A stretch of DNA of 64,000 nt from Novakomyces olei (Eukaryota; Ascomycota; Novakomycetes; Novakomycetales; Novakomycetaceae). The notes below the pieces were generated by a model. That model saw nothing but the letters and a program-made list of their open reading frames with translations. It ran no database searches and was not told the DNA's origin. Positions within the stretch are counted from its first letter, which is position 1. Every line of letters begins with the position of its first letter. A program made the position numbers and the translations under genes. Positions 1 to 11,440 of the stretch are shown piece after piece. The stretch is taken from the NCBI GenBank assembly GCA_016906335.1, contig JADEYG010000004.1:62001-126000 (forward strand). Reading direction: 5' to 3'.

Positions 1-892
1 AATCGAAGATTTGATGGAGAAAAAGGGAAGGTTTGATTATATTTTGTTAGAGACCAGTGGACTCGCGGACCCAGGTAAGGAAAAATAAAAGTATTAATTA
101 AACTGAAGTTATTTTATCAATCAATCAATCAATTCATTTATTCATTTATTTGTTGATTCGGTGAAGACACAAGGCTTTTAATAACGTATAGGTCCTATAG
201 CGAAAATGTTCTGGTTGGACGAGGCACTAGCCTCCGGAATTTATTTGGATGGAATTGTAACGGTTGTGGATACGCCTTTTGCAGCCTCAACGGCTGCTTA
301 CGCGGAGACAAAAGAGCCACCCGAGCTCGATACTTGGCGGACACAGATATCTCATGCTGATGTAATTCTTTTAAACAAGCAAGACCTGATTCCGCCCGGC
401 CAATTCAAGGCGGCCATGGACTTGGTGCAGAGAATAAATAGCGCGGCCACGCTGTACGCTGTAAAGTACTCTCAAGTCTCTGTGGATAAAATCTTGGATA
501 TTCACGCTTTTGACGGAGAAGAAAACGACAAGTTTCTGGTAGAATCTCACCATAGCCATGCGGATGATATTTCTACAATTGTTATATCGCTGCCAGGACC
601 ATTGAATGCTGAGCAAATGGAAGCATTAGACGTTTGGATCAGGAAGCTAGTTTGGGCTCAGACAGATCCTTCGCTTTGGGATACAGTGCAAACACCTCAG
701 GTTCATAGGTGTAAGGGCTTTGTTAGGCGACAAAATGGACGTGCGCTCTTATTGCAGGGCGTACGTGATATCTACGAGCTGGTTCCAGTCGCTGAAGGGC
801 AAGATTTACCTGGCCCGGGAAAGCTTGTTTTAATAGGGCGGAATATTGGAAATATTGGAGACACTGTGCCGCCAGTACTATGGCAGATTTGA
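1..892 (+). CDS. ZNG1: Zng1/CBWD-type COG0523 GTPase, zinc chaperone (5' end outside window)
   Basis: This is the 3' part of a COG0523 (CobW/CBWD) GTPase gene. Exons are 1-74 and 192-892, with a GT-AG intron (75-191) that splits the Gly codon of the conserved stretch ETSGLADPGPIAKMFW. The GTPase-domain strand DYILLETSG, the following VTVVDT and the NKQDL guanine-specificity motif are visible. A CobW C-terminal domain follows, with a metal-binding-like HHSHADD stretch. About 257 residues are present; the Walker A loop and the family's Cys-rich metal motif must lie upstream of the window. Family members deliver zinc to methionine aminopeptidase in the cytosol; that role is inferred from homology. 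The assignment to the family is secure. Which paralogue it is would need the N-terminus. Confidence 0.9.
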
Positions 893-1169
893 CGGCTTTC
901 GTACAGTAGAATTGTTAAGCGTATGCTGGATAATGTAATAAAAAGCAACAAGCAACAAGTGGATAAATAAAGACAATAAAAATTGAAAATAGTAAATGAA
1001 AAACAAATGAATACCAATTTTACGAGTAAAAGGTTAAAACGATCTAGTAATAATATTATAGTAATATGTAAACAATTAATGTTTGTAAGGGAAATATAAA
1101 GGGTTTCAATCCACATTATACATAAGCGTACATCAATGACAAAGGCATAACGTATCCTCCGTCTGGGCA

Positions 1170-2657
1170 ATGTCTGAAGCCGAGCAGAAAGCAAAGAGCA
1201 AAGAAAAGTCAGCTTTAGACTCTCAAAATGTTACTGCTAAAGAAACTGCGAAAAAGATTACGGCAGATGCACAAGACACGAAAGGGACAAAGGAAAACGA
1301 TTCAACGAAATCGAACGATGATTCAGGTCTGAAAGCTGGCAATGATTCGTCCAATTCCGATTTGAAAGAGAATGAGCGAGAGAAACCCGAAAGCTCAACT
1401 ACTCCCGAATCGAAGGAAGAGTCAGGATCAAAGGGCCACGGATTGAAAGAGAAAGAGTTGGAGGAAGCTGGAGTGGAGGAAAAGCGCAAAGACACTGAGG
1501 AAAGATCGGGAAAGTCAGACAGCAAAGAATCCCACACGGAAAATAAAAATACAATCGAGCACAGTACTGCTATAAAACGTAAATTAGAAGACTCTCCAAC
1601 TTCTCAAGCGCTGGTATGAATTCGTGTATTAGCTTTAAGCGTTTCTAATCTGATTTGAAGGGGAAAAAGTCCAGCGGCTTTGCTGCTTTCAGCTCTGCGA
1701 GCAAATCGCCATTTGCATTTAGCCCTTCACCCGCCACTGTAGGGTCAGAAGGAAATAAAAAGTCAAGTGGGTTCGGGTCGTTTGGGGCGCTAGGCGGTTC
1801 AACTATATCGCCATTTGGTTCGATCCTCTCTAAAACAGAACCTGGAAACGAAAATAAATCGGAAGAAAATAAAAAAGAGCCAGAAGCAGCGAATGCCGCT
1901 GCTTTTGGTGCACTGCTAGAGAAAAACGACGCGATTAATGGGAAAGAGTTGGATTCACCGGATACTGATACGAATTCTCCTGCTGCTAAACCGCTTGATT
2001 CTAAAGATATTGAAACAGGGGAGGAGGACGAAGAGACAATACATACAACGCGGGCAAAATTATACGTGATTGATATGGAAAAGCAAACGTGGAAAGAAAG
2101 AGGCGTTGGTACGCTAAAGGTCAACATAAAACGGAAAGCCGATCGGGTTGTATCTGGCCGACTGTGTAAGTGATCTTAAACCTAAATAATAATGGAAATA
2201 AAAATAAGAATAAACAAGATAAAATGTATTGACTCGAAATATGAGGATGAGAATATATATTGCTTTTTCAATGACAGGCAATTTCTAATTTCCAGTAATG
2301 CGGGCCGATGCGGTACTTCGAGTTATATTGAATGTCTTATTGTTCCCGGAAATGAAATTGAGCGATGCTCAATCTTCATCTGCCATGTCTGGGGATCGGT
2401 TTGTAAAATTTGTTGGATTTGAGGATGCAAAACCACGTCAGTTTGCTGTTCGTCTTAAGGATCACGCAGCAGTGGAAGACTTGCATTCAAAGATAAAATT
2501 AGCAATACCTGCAAGTACAGATAAACCTGGAAGCAAACCGTCAGAGTATGAAGATACGAAGCCCGCAAGTGAAAAGCCATCGCAAGGCTCTGACGCGAAA
2601 AGTTCCCAAAAGTCGTTAGACTTGAAGACGTCAACAGAGACAAATCAAGACAAATGA
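1170..2657 (+). CDS. YRB2: Ran-binding nuclear transport protein, Yrb2/Hba1 (RanBP3-like)
   Basis: Three exons, 1170-1613, 1661-2165 and 2296-2657, give 436 residues with consistent phases; introns are 47 and 130 nt. The first 145 residues are a charged Lys/Glu/Ser-rich tail. Exon 2 begins with FG-type motifs (KSSGFAAF, SGFGSFGALGG, AAFGALL) typical of Nup50/RanBP3/Yrb2. A Ran-binding domain follows at about residues 269-395, seen in RAKLYVID, KERGVGTLKVN, and WVRF-like positions through DRFVKFVGF. Such proteins assist Crm1-dependent export in the nucleus by binding RanGTP. A final Ser/Lys-rich tail closes the protein. Alternative: a Nup2-like protein, but the length and the single C-terminal RanBD favour Yrb2/Hba1. 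Confidence 0.85.
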
Positions 2658-3513
2658 AATGAAATAATAAGGAGCGGTGCATATTGCTCGGTCAATTCAA
2701 CTCTTCTTGTGTTTTACGGGATGGGATGGGTTACAGCTTGCTGCATTTAAGAACTGAATTTAGTCTTATGAGCCTGGCATTTTCTACAAGCCTGACATTG
2801 TCTACTTAGTTGTATATTTATAATATAAATCCAATTGTGCAAACAGCCAGTCATGGCATCAAGTTTATGTTCTTCGGTAGAACATCAGAAAAGTAAATAT
2901 GCTCAACAAGAAAATATGTATAATATTTTATATTCATTAAAATTTAATAGCAGTTTTTAGCACATCTTTTCAATGTTGCTTTAGGGCATTAAAAGTCCTC
3001 GTTGTTTACAGTGCTCACAGTGAGCACGACTTGCGTGTACACTGAGCACACACTTTCCCCACCAAACCGCGTCTAACTTTGACGTTTACAACTACTATGG
3101 AGATACAGATATTTTAACTTAACCCTATAGATGTTAATGTAACATGGCTGGGTTTATTATATTTTGAGAACACTGTGCTTTTTATACATACTTGTTTGTG
3201 TATACACGATTCACAGGCGAACAGTAGTAACTCGTATAATCAGACAAAATCATGAAAGAATGATTATATGTATAGATTTCTGTACATTTTGAAACATAAG
3301 GAACAAGAATAATTTAAACTTTTTTAATCACATCTACTATAATCCCCGTAACTTACATTACCGCTAAATGTAGGGCGCAGCTGGTACATAATAAAATCAA
3401 AATCAAAATCAATAACAAAAACAATAACAATAGCACAACGCGCGTCAGGGAAACCACGAAACCAATTACAGATTCCCAGTAAACGCCATTTATGCCCAAT
3501 TTCATCTAATAAA
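2658..3513. other. Spacer between YRB2 and GCP2 gene
   Basis: An 856-bp AT-rich spacer between two plus-strand genes. I see no gene. It holds a short perfect inverted repeat, GTGCTCA-CAG-TGAGCAC (3011-3027), with a further TGAGCAC at about 3043. The rest is unremarkable. Confidence 0.6.
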
Positions 3514-6089
3514 ATGGCAACCAGCCCGTACAGGGCGTCGCGGCCTTTTTCAATGCTGGAAAATGCCCAAATGCGGCCACACACAGACACGACTTATGAG
3601 TCAAAGCATGGCCGGGCAGTACTGAATGCATTAAATGACAATGAACAAGCCCAATCACGAAAATCGGCATCACATGATAACAAGGCCTCAGCAAAAGTGC
3701 GAATCTCATTTGTTCCAATTTTTCACGATCAGTATTGGTTTTGTTTTGAAGTTTGTTAACAAACAGGCGACGCACAGGTACAAGTTCAGCTTCCGCGAAG
3801 ACGGGAGTCTTGGACCGCTCGCAGGCCGCGTTGACGCGTCCTTAAATGAACGTCGAGTCAAGCGCACTTATTTGAATACTGACAATGCCTCAGACCGTGA
3901 AAATCTCTTGATTCGAGATCTTTTGGTTGTGCTGATGGGAAGCGAGGGCGATTATATAAAGTACAGCTCAAAGTTTAACCCTCACGACGAAATGGAACGG
4001 CTCTGTGGCCCTGTTTACCTGCTACCAAAGGATATTGACCCCGTTTTGAAGGATTTAATTGCTCCCATAATGCAAATGGCTGCCTGGGCAGTGTCAGTAA
4101 ATACCTTTATTAATATTTATTCGCAAAAGGAGTATGGTCTAGTCAACCAGGCTCTTTGTGCGGCAATGAGGCATTTGATGAAGGTAGTGTATAAAGATAT
4201 ATATATGCGAGTATCTTATTTATAAATTTTCGTCTTATTCATATTTTATTTTCTAATTTATTTATTTATTTATATTTATTTCATTCATTGTATAATCTAA
4301 TTTACAGGAATATTCCCGGGCGATTGTCGATATTGAAAAAGAATTTTATTCTCGTGAACGGTTCACGCTGCACCGGCTTCATGTCTCTGTAACGTCACTG
4401 TCAGCGTCGCTCTCTACACTTCATATGGTGGCTCAAAGCATACTGGAACAAGCCCGAGAATTGAATGAAGCAGTGAACAGCAACGATACTGACAACTATG
4501 ATCAATTGTTTGAATCTCTGCAGTCAGGAACTCCGCTCTTGGATATTGTAACAGGTAAATCAGCTTTGAAGAGACCTAAGGGCAAAATTATTCTTGATCT
4601 TTTGTCTCAAAAACGGGTTACTTGTGCTGGTGACCCAGCTGCGTTAAAAATACTAATATTTCTTGATCGTGAAGCTTCGCGGCCATACGTAGCAACGCTC
4701 AAAACTTGGCTGACTTGTGGGAAGTTTGACGATCCCATGCATGAGTTTATGATCTTACAGCGCGACTCTATACAAAAAGAAATGCTTGATCGCGATTATA
4801 CGGATGATTACTGGGAAAAAAGGTACAGTTTAGTACCGGAAGGCACCCCTTCCAGACTGGAAAAATACAGGGATAGAATCCTTTTGGCCGGCAAATATTT
4901 GAATGTTGTTCGAGAGTGTGGGGGCGATGTTCATGCTCTAACACGTGAAATGAAGTGGTGGGATAAAAACCCTGTCGTTTATGACGACGCCGATTTGCCA
5001 GAGATGATTGATCGTGCTTATACCACATCAAACAAAGCTTTGCTACAGCTTTTAATACAACGACATAGTCTGGAAGGCAGGCTACGCAGTTTAAAACGGT
5101 ATTTTTTTATGGACTCTTCTGATTATATTACGCATTTTATGGATTTAGCCTCACATGAGTTGAAAAAGCCAGCTAAACTTGTGAGCATTGCCAAATTGCA
5201 AAGTCTCCTGGAGCTCGTACTCCGGCAGCCTGGAAGTATTTCCTGCTCTGACCCTTACAAGGACGATGTCTCTGTGGAAATGAATGATCTCAGCGTTATT
5301 GACTGGCTGATACGTATTGTGAACGTTTCCGGGCTCATGGACGAGCAAGGCAACCCTATTGAAGCGGGAAAACCAAGGCAGTCTATCATTGACGAAAGAA
5401 GCCTGACAGGGTTTTCGGCTCTTCAGTTTGATTTCAAGGCGCCCTTTCCCGTATCGCTAGTGCTATCACGGAAAACAATTGTGCGGTATCAGGTTTTGTC
5501 CCGGCACATTCTGGGTCTTTTACATGTGCAAAGGAGCTTGGAAGCAGTTTGGCAAGACCAGTGTCGCAATCCGGTCTGGAAAAATAGGACAAATCCTACA
5601 CTTGCCAAGTGTAGGCTTAGGGCATTGGCTCTACGCTCAAACATGCTCAGTTTCATTCAGCAAATGCTCTATTTTTGCTGTGTGGAAGTAGTGGAGCGTA
5701 ACTGGCAAACTTTAAATACCCGGCTTCATGAAGCAAAAACCGTAGACGAGCTGATGCGGCACCATGTTGATTTTCTCGATACCTGCTTGAAAGAGTGTAT
5801 GCTCACAAATGGAAAACTTCTCAAGATACAAGCAAAACTCTGTATTGCTTGTCAGAATTTTGCCTCGTACCATTCTCATTTGACCCGGGCTTTTTCTGCT
5901 GCGGATTCCAATAATGACAAGAGCAGTTTGGATAAAGTCAAACGGATCCTGGAGAAGTATCAGGAAAACTTTGAGCATCATCTGAAGGTGCTGCTTGACG
6001 CATGTAATTATTTTTCCAGTATGAACACTTCGGCACTTTTGTCTTTAGTGTCACGGTTGGATTGGGCGCAGCGTGGTGATTTATTGTAA
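3514..6089 (+). CDS. SPC97: Gamma-tubulin complex component 2 (Spc97/Alp4/GCP2)
   Basis: Exons 3514-3696, 3767-4183 and 4308-6089 give 793 residues, close to fission yeast Alp4. The GCP N-terminal (grip1) region carries the diagnostic GCP2 block EYGLVNQALCAAMRHLMK, split by the second intron after MRHLMK. The C-terminal grip2 region, which binds gamma-tubulin, follows (PFPVSLVLSRKTIVRYQ, then LHEAKTVDELMRHHVDFL). The protein nucleates microtubules at the spindle pole body as part of the gamma-tubulin small complex. The first intron uses a weak donor (GTGCGA) and an acceptor right after TTAACAAACAG; I chose it because it joins two open frames in phase 0 without stops. Start choice is the first ATG of the open frame; the extreme N-terminus is the least certain part. 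Confidence 0.9.
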
Positions 6090-6246
6090 ATAATGTAAAT
6101 AAATAAATAATCAATCGATTAATTTCGCAATCATAATTCTGCTTCATTCTCCTTGTTTTATTTTGTTTAATCGATTATAAAATTGAATAAATAAATTATT
6201 TATATATTTATGGAATTATTCTGTATATTCATCAGTGATGGCATTC

Positions 6247-6913
6247 TCACATGCCTCGAGCCCTCATCTTTTTCACGATAGCCACGAGACGACGGACTCC
6301 GTCCTTGAACCGCTTCCTATGGTTCTCTGATCGCCTTCTCCTCCTCATATCGCTCGGCTTCTCATAATATCGCTGACGAAGCCAGTGCTGACGTACATTA
6401 TTAGTTCGTAGAATTTCGTCCAGTTGCCGAATAGCGCCCAGCACTTGTCCACGCTCCACCGGAACATTACGGCCAATCCGCATAATCCGTATAGTTTCTT
6501 CAAAATCGGGAGCTATCCGAGTCGGCTCGGGTCTTTTCAAGAAGAACGACTTTCTTTGCGACTCATATGAGCTTCCTAAAATGCCACTGAGATCATTTTC
6601 GGGCGAGGACGAAGACGATGATTGCTCCTGCTTTTTTTCCCGGCCTAAACTTAGTATTGAGAGCATGGAAAGAGCAAAAGTAAAAGAGTCTATTAAAGGA
6701 AGAATTACGGTAAAGCGGTTCCAGAAACTCTGGCACCTGTCTCTTGCTGGGACCGGGCGTTTCATTCCGCCAGTTCCTGGTTTGCTGGAAACCTCGTGTA
6801 AAATAATTTAATCCTGGAGCCGATCTTAATTGTGGGCTAATTGCCGTCCGAAAATGCGATGAGACGGAAATCCGTACCGCCCGTATTGCCGCCATTGGCA
6901 CCCGGTTGTTCAC
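6247..6913 (-). CDS. MRP21: Mitochondrial small-subunit ribosomal protein bS21m (Mrp21)
   Basis: Exons 6913-6737 and 6627-6247 (minus strand) give 185 residues. The N-terminus is rich in Arg/Ser/Ala and lacks acids, as expected of a mitochondrial presequence. The C-terminal 90 residues form the S21 domain: an RQRYYEKPSDMRRRR helix and a basic tail KRFKDGVRRLVAIVKKM. The middle is a Ser-rich linker. The intron has a weak donor (GTGCCA) and a TACTAAG branch site. The gene converges on the GCP2 gene with a 157-bp gap. The protein belongs to the mitoribosomal small subunit. Confidence 0.82.
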
Positions 6914-7312
6914 GGTGTAAACTGGAGATACTAAAAGATTTTAGTTCTGTATTATTTAGCTACATTCTGAAAATACTTGCTTGTTTCAAAGTTTTATATG
7001 TGTAAAATAATAATATACAGTCGATGTTCTATATTATACTGTATGTATACACAAATAAATAAATAAATAAAAAATAGATAAATGTTGATCGTTGATTAGC
7101 GTTTTAATGACCGTGGCTAACCTCTATAAAAAATAGCTTCAAAACGTCTATGGCATTACCGACTAGAAATATCTCTAAATTCGGTGCAAGTATAATAATT
7201 ACCCAATTAATACTTTACGGCAATCACTAGCAGCATTTCTAAAATTTAAAATAGTTCAAAAATAGATGAAGGACAACACCATTCGTTCTATACCATTCGT
7301 CTATCTAAACAA
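6914..7312. other. Spacer, bS21m promoter side / amidase 3' side
   Basis: A 399-bp AT-rich spacer between two minus-strand genes, with a short AAAT run (about 7052-7072). No gene or convincing signal seen. Confidence 0.5.
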
Positions 7313-9286
7313 TCATAACTGTAATAATTTACCGGCAGTGGCGCCGTCGTTACTCTTCGCAAGCAACACGACTATACTGCGTTTGTTGTAAGGCCACTCC
7401 TTATTTAAGGGAGGTGCAACTTCAAACGACGAGCTAAACTCGCCATTGTCTTCCAATTTTACGCGTTCAAACGGCCGCCCGTCCACGGACGCGTCGAGTT
7501 GGCCTCGAATAACGCGTCCACTGACGCTGACCGTGGACGCGTTTATGCGCGTGCCTTGAGCCAAAATGTCAGGGACCTCTGCCTCTGCTGACAGAACCTT
7601 GTTCCTGCTTGCAAAAGCAGGCACGGCAACACTGTCTGACGGTAGAGGCGGCGTCTCCTTCGGCAAATGTCTTGTCTTGGACGCGGCCTGCTCAAACGCG
7701 TACGCGTAACGCACTAAATCCCAATCTGTGTACGCTTTGCCGAGAAAAGTGAGCCCAACCGGAATGCCGGTATCAGCCATTGTCCCCATGGAGACGGTAA
7801 CTGAAGGGATGCCCACGTGCCTCAGGACACGATTCCCGTTCGAGTACTTGACTCCATTCTGCCAAGCATGGCGGGCCGCATCTTCGTCCACGTCTGCAGT
7901 AGCAAGGCCCACGTCAGCATTTGCCGGAAAGCAGACCGCGTCTGCTCCTAAAGCATCCAGCCATTTTTCAAAATGCTCTTGCCGAGCGTGTTCCAGCATT
8001 TCCAAAGCCTCCCGCAAATTCGGGATATCAATTAACTTGCCCTTTCGCAAATCCCGTAATTGTGTGTACGGCACAAATGCCGAAGGGTCGGCAAATTTGG
8101 TCTGTACCCCCTGAAGCGCGGGGAAGATTTGCGCCAGATCCACACCTTCCAATCCAGGCTCTCCATTGGCACGCAGAAATTCATCCCACGCACAAGCAAT
8201 CATGCGCCCACGATCAGTGCAGTTCCATCCGTCCGGCAGAGCCGGCTCCTTACACAGCTCGCCGGGTCTGTTGCTGTGCTCGTACTCGGCTACGATAGGG
8301 AACTCGTCAACAATCACGACACTTGCTCCCAGGCTCTCAAGCGTGTGCTGTGCACGTTGCCAGAGGGCCTTTATAGACTCGCGCACGTTGACAGGCCGGC
8401 AATTGTGGCAGGTGCCTCCGACGTATAACGCGGGCACGGCAATTCGTTTACCCCGCAAAGAATTGCAGTCCTTTAACTGTAAGAATTTCTCCGGCCGCAA
8501 CTGCCGAGGGTCCGGCAATGGCAACCAGACCTGCTGCCGCCAAAAGTCGCCTTCGACTCGGCTGTCTGGCACAACCAGGACGTCGAGCAAATGCAGCAAA
8601 TCCTCCACACTGCGCGTATGGGGCACGATGACGTCACATGTACTAAATAAAGGCCAATTGCCACGTACTGACAGCAGCCCACGCGACGGAGTGTATGCAA
8701 CAAGTCCATTGTTTGACGCAGGCGACCGTCCGGACGATACTGTCTCCTCTGCCATACCAAAGACCGCGAAATTTGCACTCGTAGCAACTGCCGAGCCGTT
8801 CGATGAGCCCGAAGCAAAAGCCGCCGCCAGGTACTGGAGGTTGTAAGGGTTTTCTGCTCGGCCGTACACGCCCCTCTGCATTCCACCGGCCGCCATTGGC
8901 GGCATATTTGTGCGGCCGAGTAGGACACCTCCTGCGCCACGTAACAGCTCTACAGCCCGCGCATCGTCTCTGGCTACCAAGTGCCGAAACGCGGGAGACC
9001 CGGCCGCCATCGTCATCCCACGCACAGCGTAGCTATCTTTTACCGTAAATACAATCCCATCCAACGCGTCACGTGCACATCCGCTACGGCGCCGCTTATC
9101 AGATGCGGCAGCATCGACGAAGCATTCCGGATTCAGTACAGGAATGGAATTCAGGCAGGGGCCATGGTTATCGTATGCGGCCACACGGCAAAGGTACTTG
9201 GCCAATAGCTCGACGCTCGTAATGGACCCATTAGACAGCAATTGGTGTAGTTTGTCCACCGATGCTTCAAGGATGTCTGCCTCCAT
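7313..9286 (-). CDS. Amidase-signature family hydrolase
   Basis: A single uninterrupted ORF of 657 residues. The amidase-signature Ser-cisSer-Lys machinery is visible: a catalytic Lys in GIVFTVKDSYAVRG, the Gly/Ser-rich loop ASGSSNGSAVATSANFAV, and the nucleophile region EETVSSGRSPASNNG, a variant of the usual ETDGSIRxPA block. The middle region and the VGIPSVTVSMG stretch fit the family. About 80 residues after the amidase fold look like an added beta-rich domain (ASTVSVSGRVIRGQLDASVD onward). No signal peptide is apparent. The substrate cannot be told from sequence. The gene is clearly GC-richer than its neighbours and lacks introns, which may reflect transfer or merely strong codon selection. 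Confidence 0.85.
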   Translation of the reverse strand: MEADILEASVDKLHQLLSNGSITSVELLAKYLCRVAAYDNHGPCLNSIPVLNPECFVDAAASDKRRRSGCARDALDGIVFTVKDSYAVRGMTMAAGSPAFRHLVARDDARAVELLRGAGGVLLGRTNMPPMAAGGMQRGVYGRAENPYNLQYLAAAFASGSSNGSAVATSANFAVFGMAEETVSSGRSPASNNGLVAYTPSRGLLSVRGNWPLFSTCDVIVPHTRSVEDLLHLLDVLVVPDSRVEGDFWRQQVWLPLPDPRQLRPEKFLQLKDCNSLRGKRIAVPALYVGGTCHNCRPVNVRESIKALWQRAQHTLESLGASVVIVDEFPIVAEYEHSNRPGELCKEPALPDGWNCTDRGRMIACAWDEFLRANGEPGLEGVDLAQIFPALQGVQTKFADPSAFVPYTQLRDLRKGKLIDIPNLREALEMLEHARQEHFEKWLDALGADAVCFPANADVGLATADVDEDAARHAWQNGVKYSNGNRVLRHVGIPSVTVSMGTMADTGIPVGLTFLGKAYTDWDLVRYAYAFEQAASKTRHLPKETPPLPSDSVAVPAFASRNKVLSAEAEVPDILAQGTRINASTVSVSGRVIRGQLDASVDGRPFERVKLEDNGEFSSSFEVAPPLNKEWPYNKRSIVVLLAKSNDGATAGKLLQL

Positions 9287-9846
9287 ATGACCCGCGCGGT
9301 AACGAGAGCGGCTAGTCGGTCACGCACGCCCACAGATAAGATAGTGTTGTGTGCATAAGTATAATACGATAGATACTGTGCTGTCAGGATACGAGCCTGC
9401 TCTATTATGGACTAGTACGTTAAATCGGTAAAATTACATGTAAAACACCAAAAACTGCTTAGGCTTAGGGTACTTGAGGCGAATAATCCAGCTCAACAAA
9501 TCCCGGAGATAAGCTAAACCTTGACATTAGCCCTGTAAATCTATTTTAGCCTTCATTCTGAAATCATGCTGGCATTATTGGCTGCGTAACGCGTATATAG
9601 TCGTTATCGGCCTGAGCATTGCATTATACTTACTCTCTTGTTATATTGAGGTTTATTGCAAAATAGTGTAAAAGTTGGAGAGAAATTACTTGTTTAATGG
9701 AGGGAAAAGACCTACACGTAAATACAAATCAGCAAATAATATATTAAAAACATACAAGATAAAACAATACGGCGCGCATACATAAATGCAAAACACGTAC
9801 TGAGGGTAAAATTAAAACGCGTAAAAAAGAATCAGGATCAACGCGA
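9287..9846. promoter_or_regulatory. Divergent promoter, amidase / centrin, with two ACGCGT boxes
   Basis: A 560-bp intergenic region between divergent genes. ACGCGT, the MluI cell-cycle box bound by MBF-type factors in yeasts, occurs at 9589-9594 and at 9817-9822, the latter 25 bp before the centrin ATG. Their use for G1/S control of centrin is inference. Confidence 0.4.
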
Positions 9847-10698
9847 ATGAGCCATCGGCAAATGAATTCCAGTGGCGGCGTTTACAACGCCGGAGTGGTA
9901 AATAATAATCGGTCTGCTCAACGACGGAATTTTGGTCCCGGATTATTTACCAATCCGCAAGCGTCGCCGTCGCCAATGTCGCAGATACGATCGGGTCGGG
10001 CACAGGCTCCGCTCGGCGTCTCGGGCCAAAGGACTGATCCCATTCTTACGAGCGATCAAATGAGAGAAATAGAAGAAGCATTTGACCTGTTTGATCAAGA
10101 CAATAACGGATTAGTAAATTTTTTTGAGCTGAAGGTTTGATTGTCGCAAGTAAAAATGGCTAATCCTTTCAGGCGGCAATGAGGGCACTCGGGTTTGATG
10201 TACCCAAGACTGAAGTCCTTGAGCTGATTCAGTCTGCTGACCAAGTCAACAAGGGTTTCATGAGCCGTGAGCAATTTTCGCAGATAAGTATGGCTGATTT
10301 AGAGGATGAAATAAACTAATTATTAGTGGAGGAAAAGATCAGCCAACGCGACCCTCGTGAAGAGATGCGGAGAGCGTTTGCCCTGTTTGATAAGGACGGA
10401 AAGGGGTTTATTCAGCTCGATGATCTGAAACGTGTATCACAGCAATTGGGAGAAGCGATTGACGAGAACGAGCTGAGATCGATGATTGATGAATTTGACA
10501 TGGATAATGATGGAATGAGTATGTGGACTAGCCAAACGCGTAGACGGCACTAGAATAAAAACGGGGAAAGAAATACGGCACTAGAATAAAAATAGGGAAA
10601 GAAATACAGGGAAAATAGTGCAAGGGTTTTTCTGCAAATGCTAATTACCAGTCAACGAGGATGAATTTATATCAATCATGACGATGAACAATGCCTGA
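9847..10698 (+). CDS. CDC31: Centrin (Cdc31), EF-hand protein
   Basis: Four exons, 9847-10134, 10173-10287, 10327-10518 and 10652-10698, give 213 residues. Four EF-hands are recognisable. Hand 1 is intact (DQDNNGLVNFFE) and hand 3 is intact (DKDGKGFIQLDD). Hand 2 is degraded (SADQVNKGFMSREQ). Hand 4 (DMDNDGMINEDEF) is formed across the third intron. The N-terminal 75 residues are a low-complexity extension, longer than in yeast Cdc31. Centrin acts in half-bridge assembly at the spindle pole body and also in TREX-2 and XPC complexes. Introns are 38, 39 and 133 nt; the 38-nt first intron has a weak GTTTGA donor, and reading through it would hit a stop at once. Intron 3 holds an imperfect tandem copy of a 31-bp unit. 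Confidence 0.92.
10550..10612 (+). repeat. Imperfect 31-bp tandem duplication in centrin intron 3
   Basis: Two adjacent copies of a 31-bp unit beginning CGGCACTAGAATAAAAA differ at two positions. They lie wholly inside the third intron of the centrin gene. Confidence 0.7.
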
Positions 10699-11440
10699 TC
10701 TTCACTGCCATTGAGACGGGAAATGTAGACGTTAAGGAGATTCGGATCTGTCTCTACCTACTTTTTTGTGTATTTCACGGCCCGACAGGCTAAAGCTGCG
10801 TCGGCACAATACATCTGCCCAGGCTCTATCCTATGGCTGCCCAGAAGCTTACGCCTAAAACCAAGCTTTATTTTTATTACAATGTTCACAGCTTTCTACT
10901 TGTCGATACCAGTTTTCGTCGTTTGGTCAAGGTGCCTTCTAATGCTCGTATTTGAATGTCGGTAACCACTGTTTCGATTTCCTTTTAAAGAAGTACTATA
11001 CTCGGCACTAGGTTATTGTTGCTAAAGCATCATTATAGCTATTGCGTGTAATTCTATGCGGCACTCTTGTAAATAGTATTAAGAATATGCTATTATACTA
11101 ATTTTCACCAATCCAGTACCAGCCTGGAAGCCGTCAAGGCTCACCCGAAATTGCAGAAATCGGACGATATTATAAAGTTATTATTCGAATCCGTAGAGAC
11201 GAGACGTAATCAAAAGAAGACGGCCAATGTTTAGAACTAAAAGATATTAATGCAACAAAAATAGAACCGACTTAAACAGCAATAGGACAATGAATAGTAA
11301 ATTGCAAAAATGCACAATTATCGATCAAACCTCAGTAATCAAAATACCCAGGCTCAGAGAGGTGGCTAAAAGCGTCATTAATGGAAAACAGGATTGATAA
11401 ATAAACAACAACACAGAAAATGCCAACTAAACGACCAAAA
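10699..11440. other. Convergent spacer, centrin / GPI wall protein
   Basis: A 742-bp spacer. Short ORFs exist (for example a 65-codon plus-strand frame at 10768-10965 and a 40-codon frame starting near 10832), but none shows a recognisable family or clear splice partners. I treat the stretch as non-coding. Confidence 0.4.

Noticed and set aside
10768-10965. Small plus-strand ORF with a hydrophobic end in the centrin / wall-protein spacer
   Set aside because: No family likeness and no convincing splice sites; a short overlapping frame is just as open.
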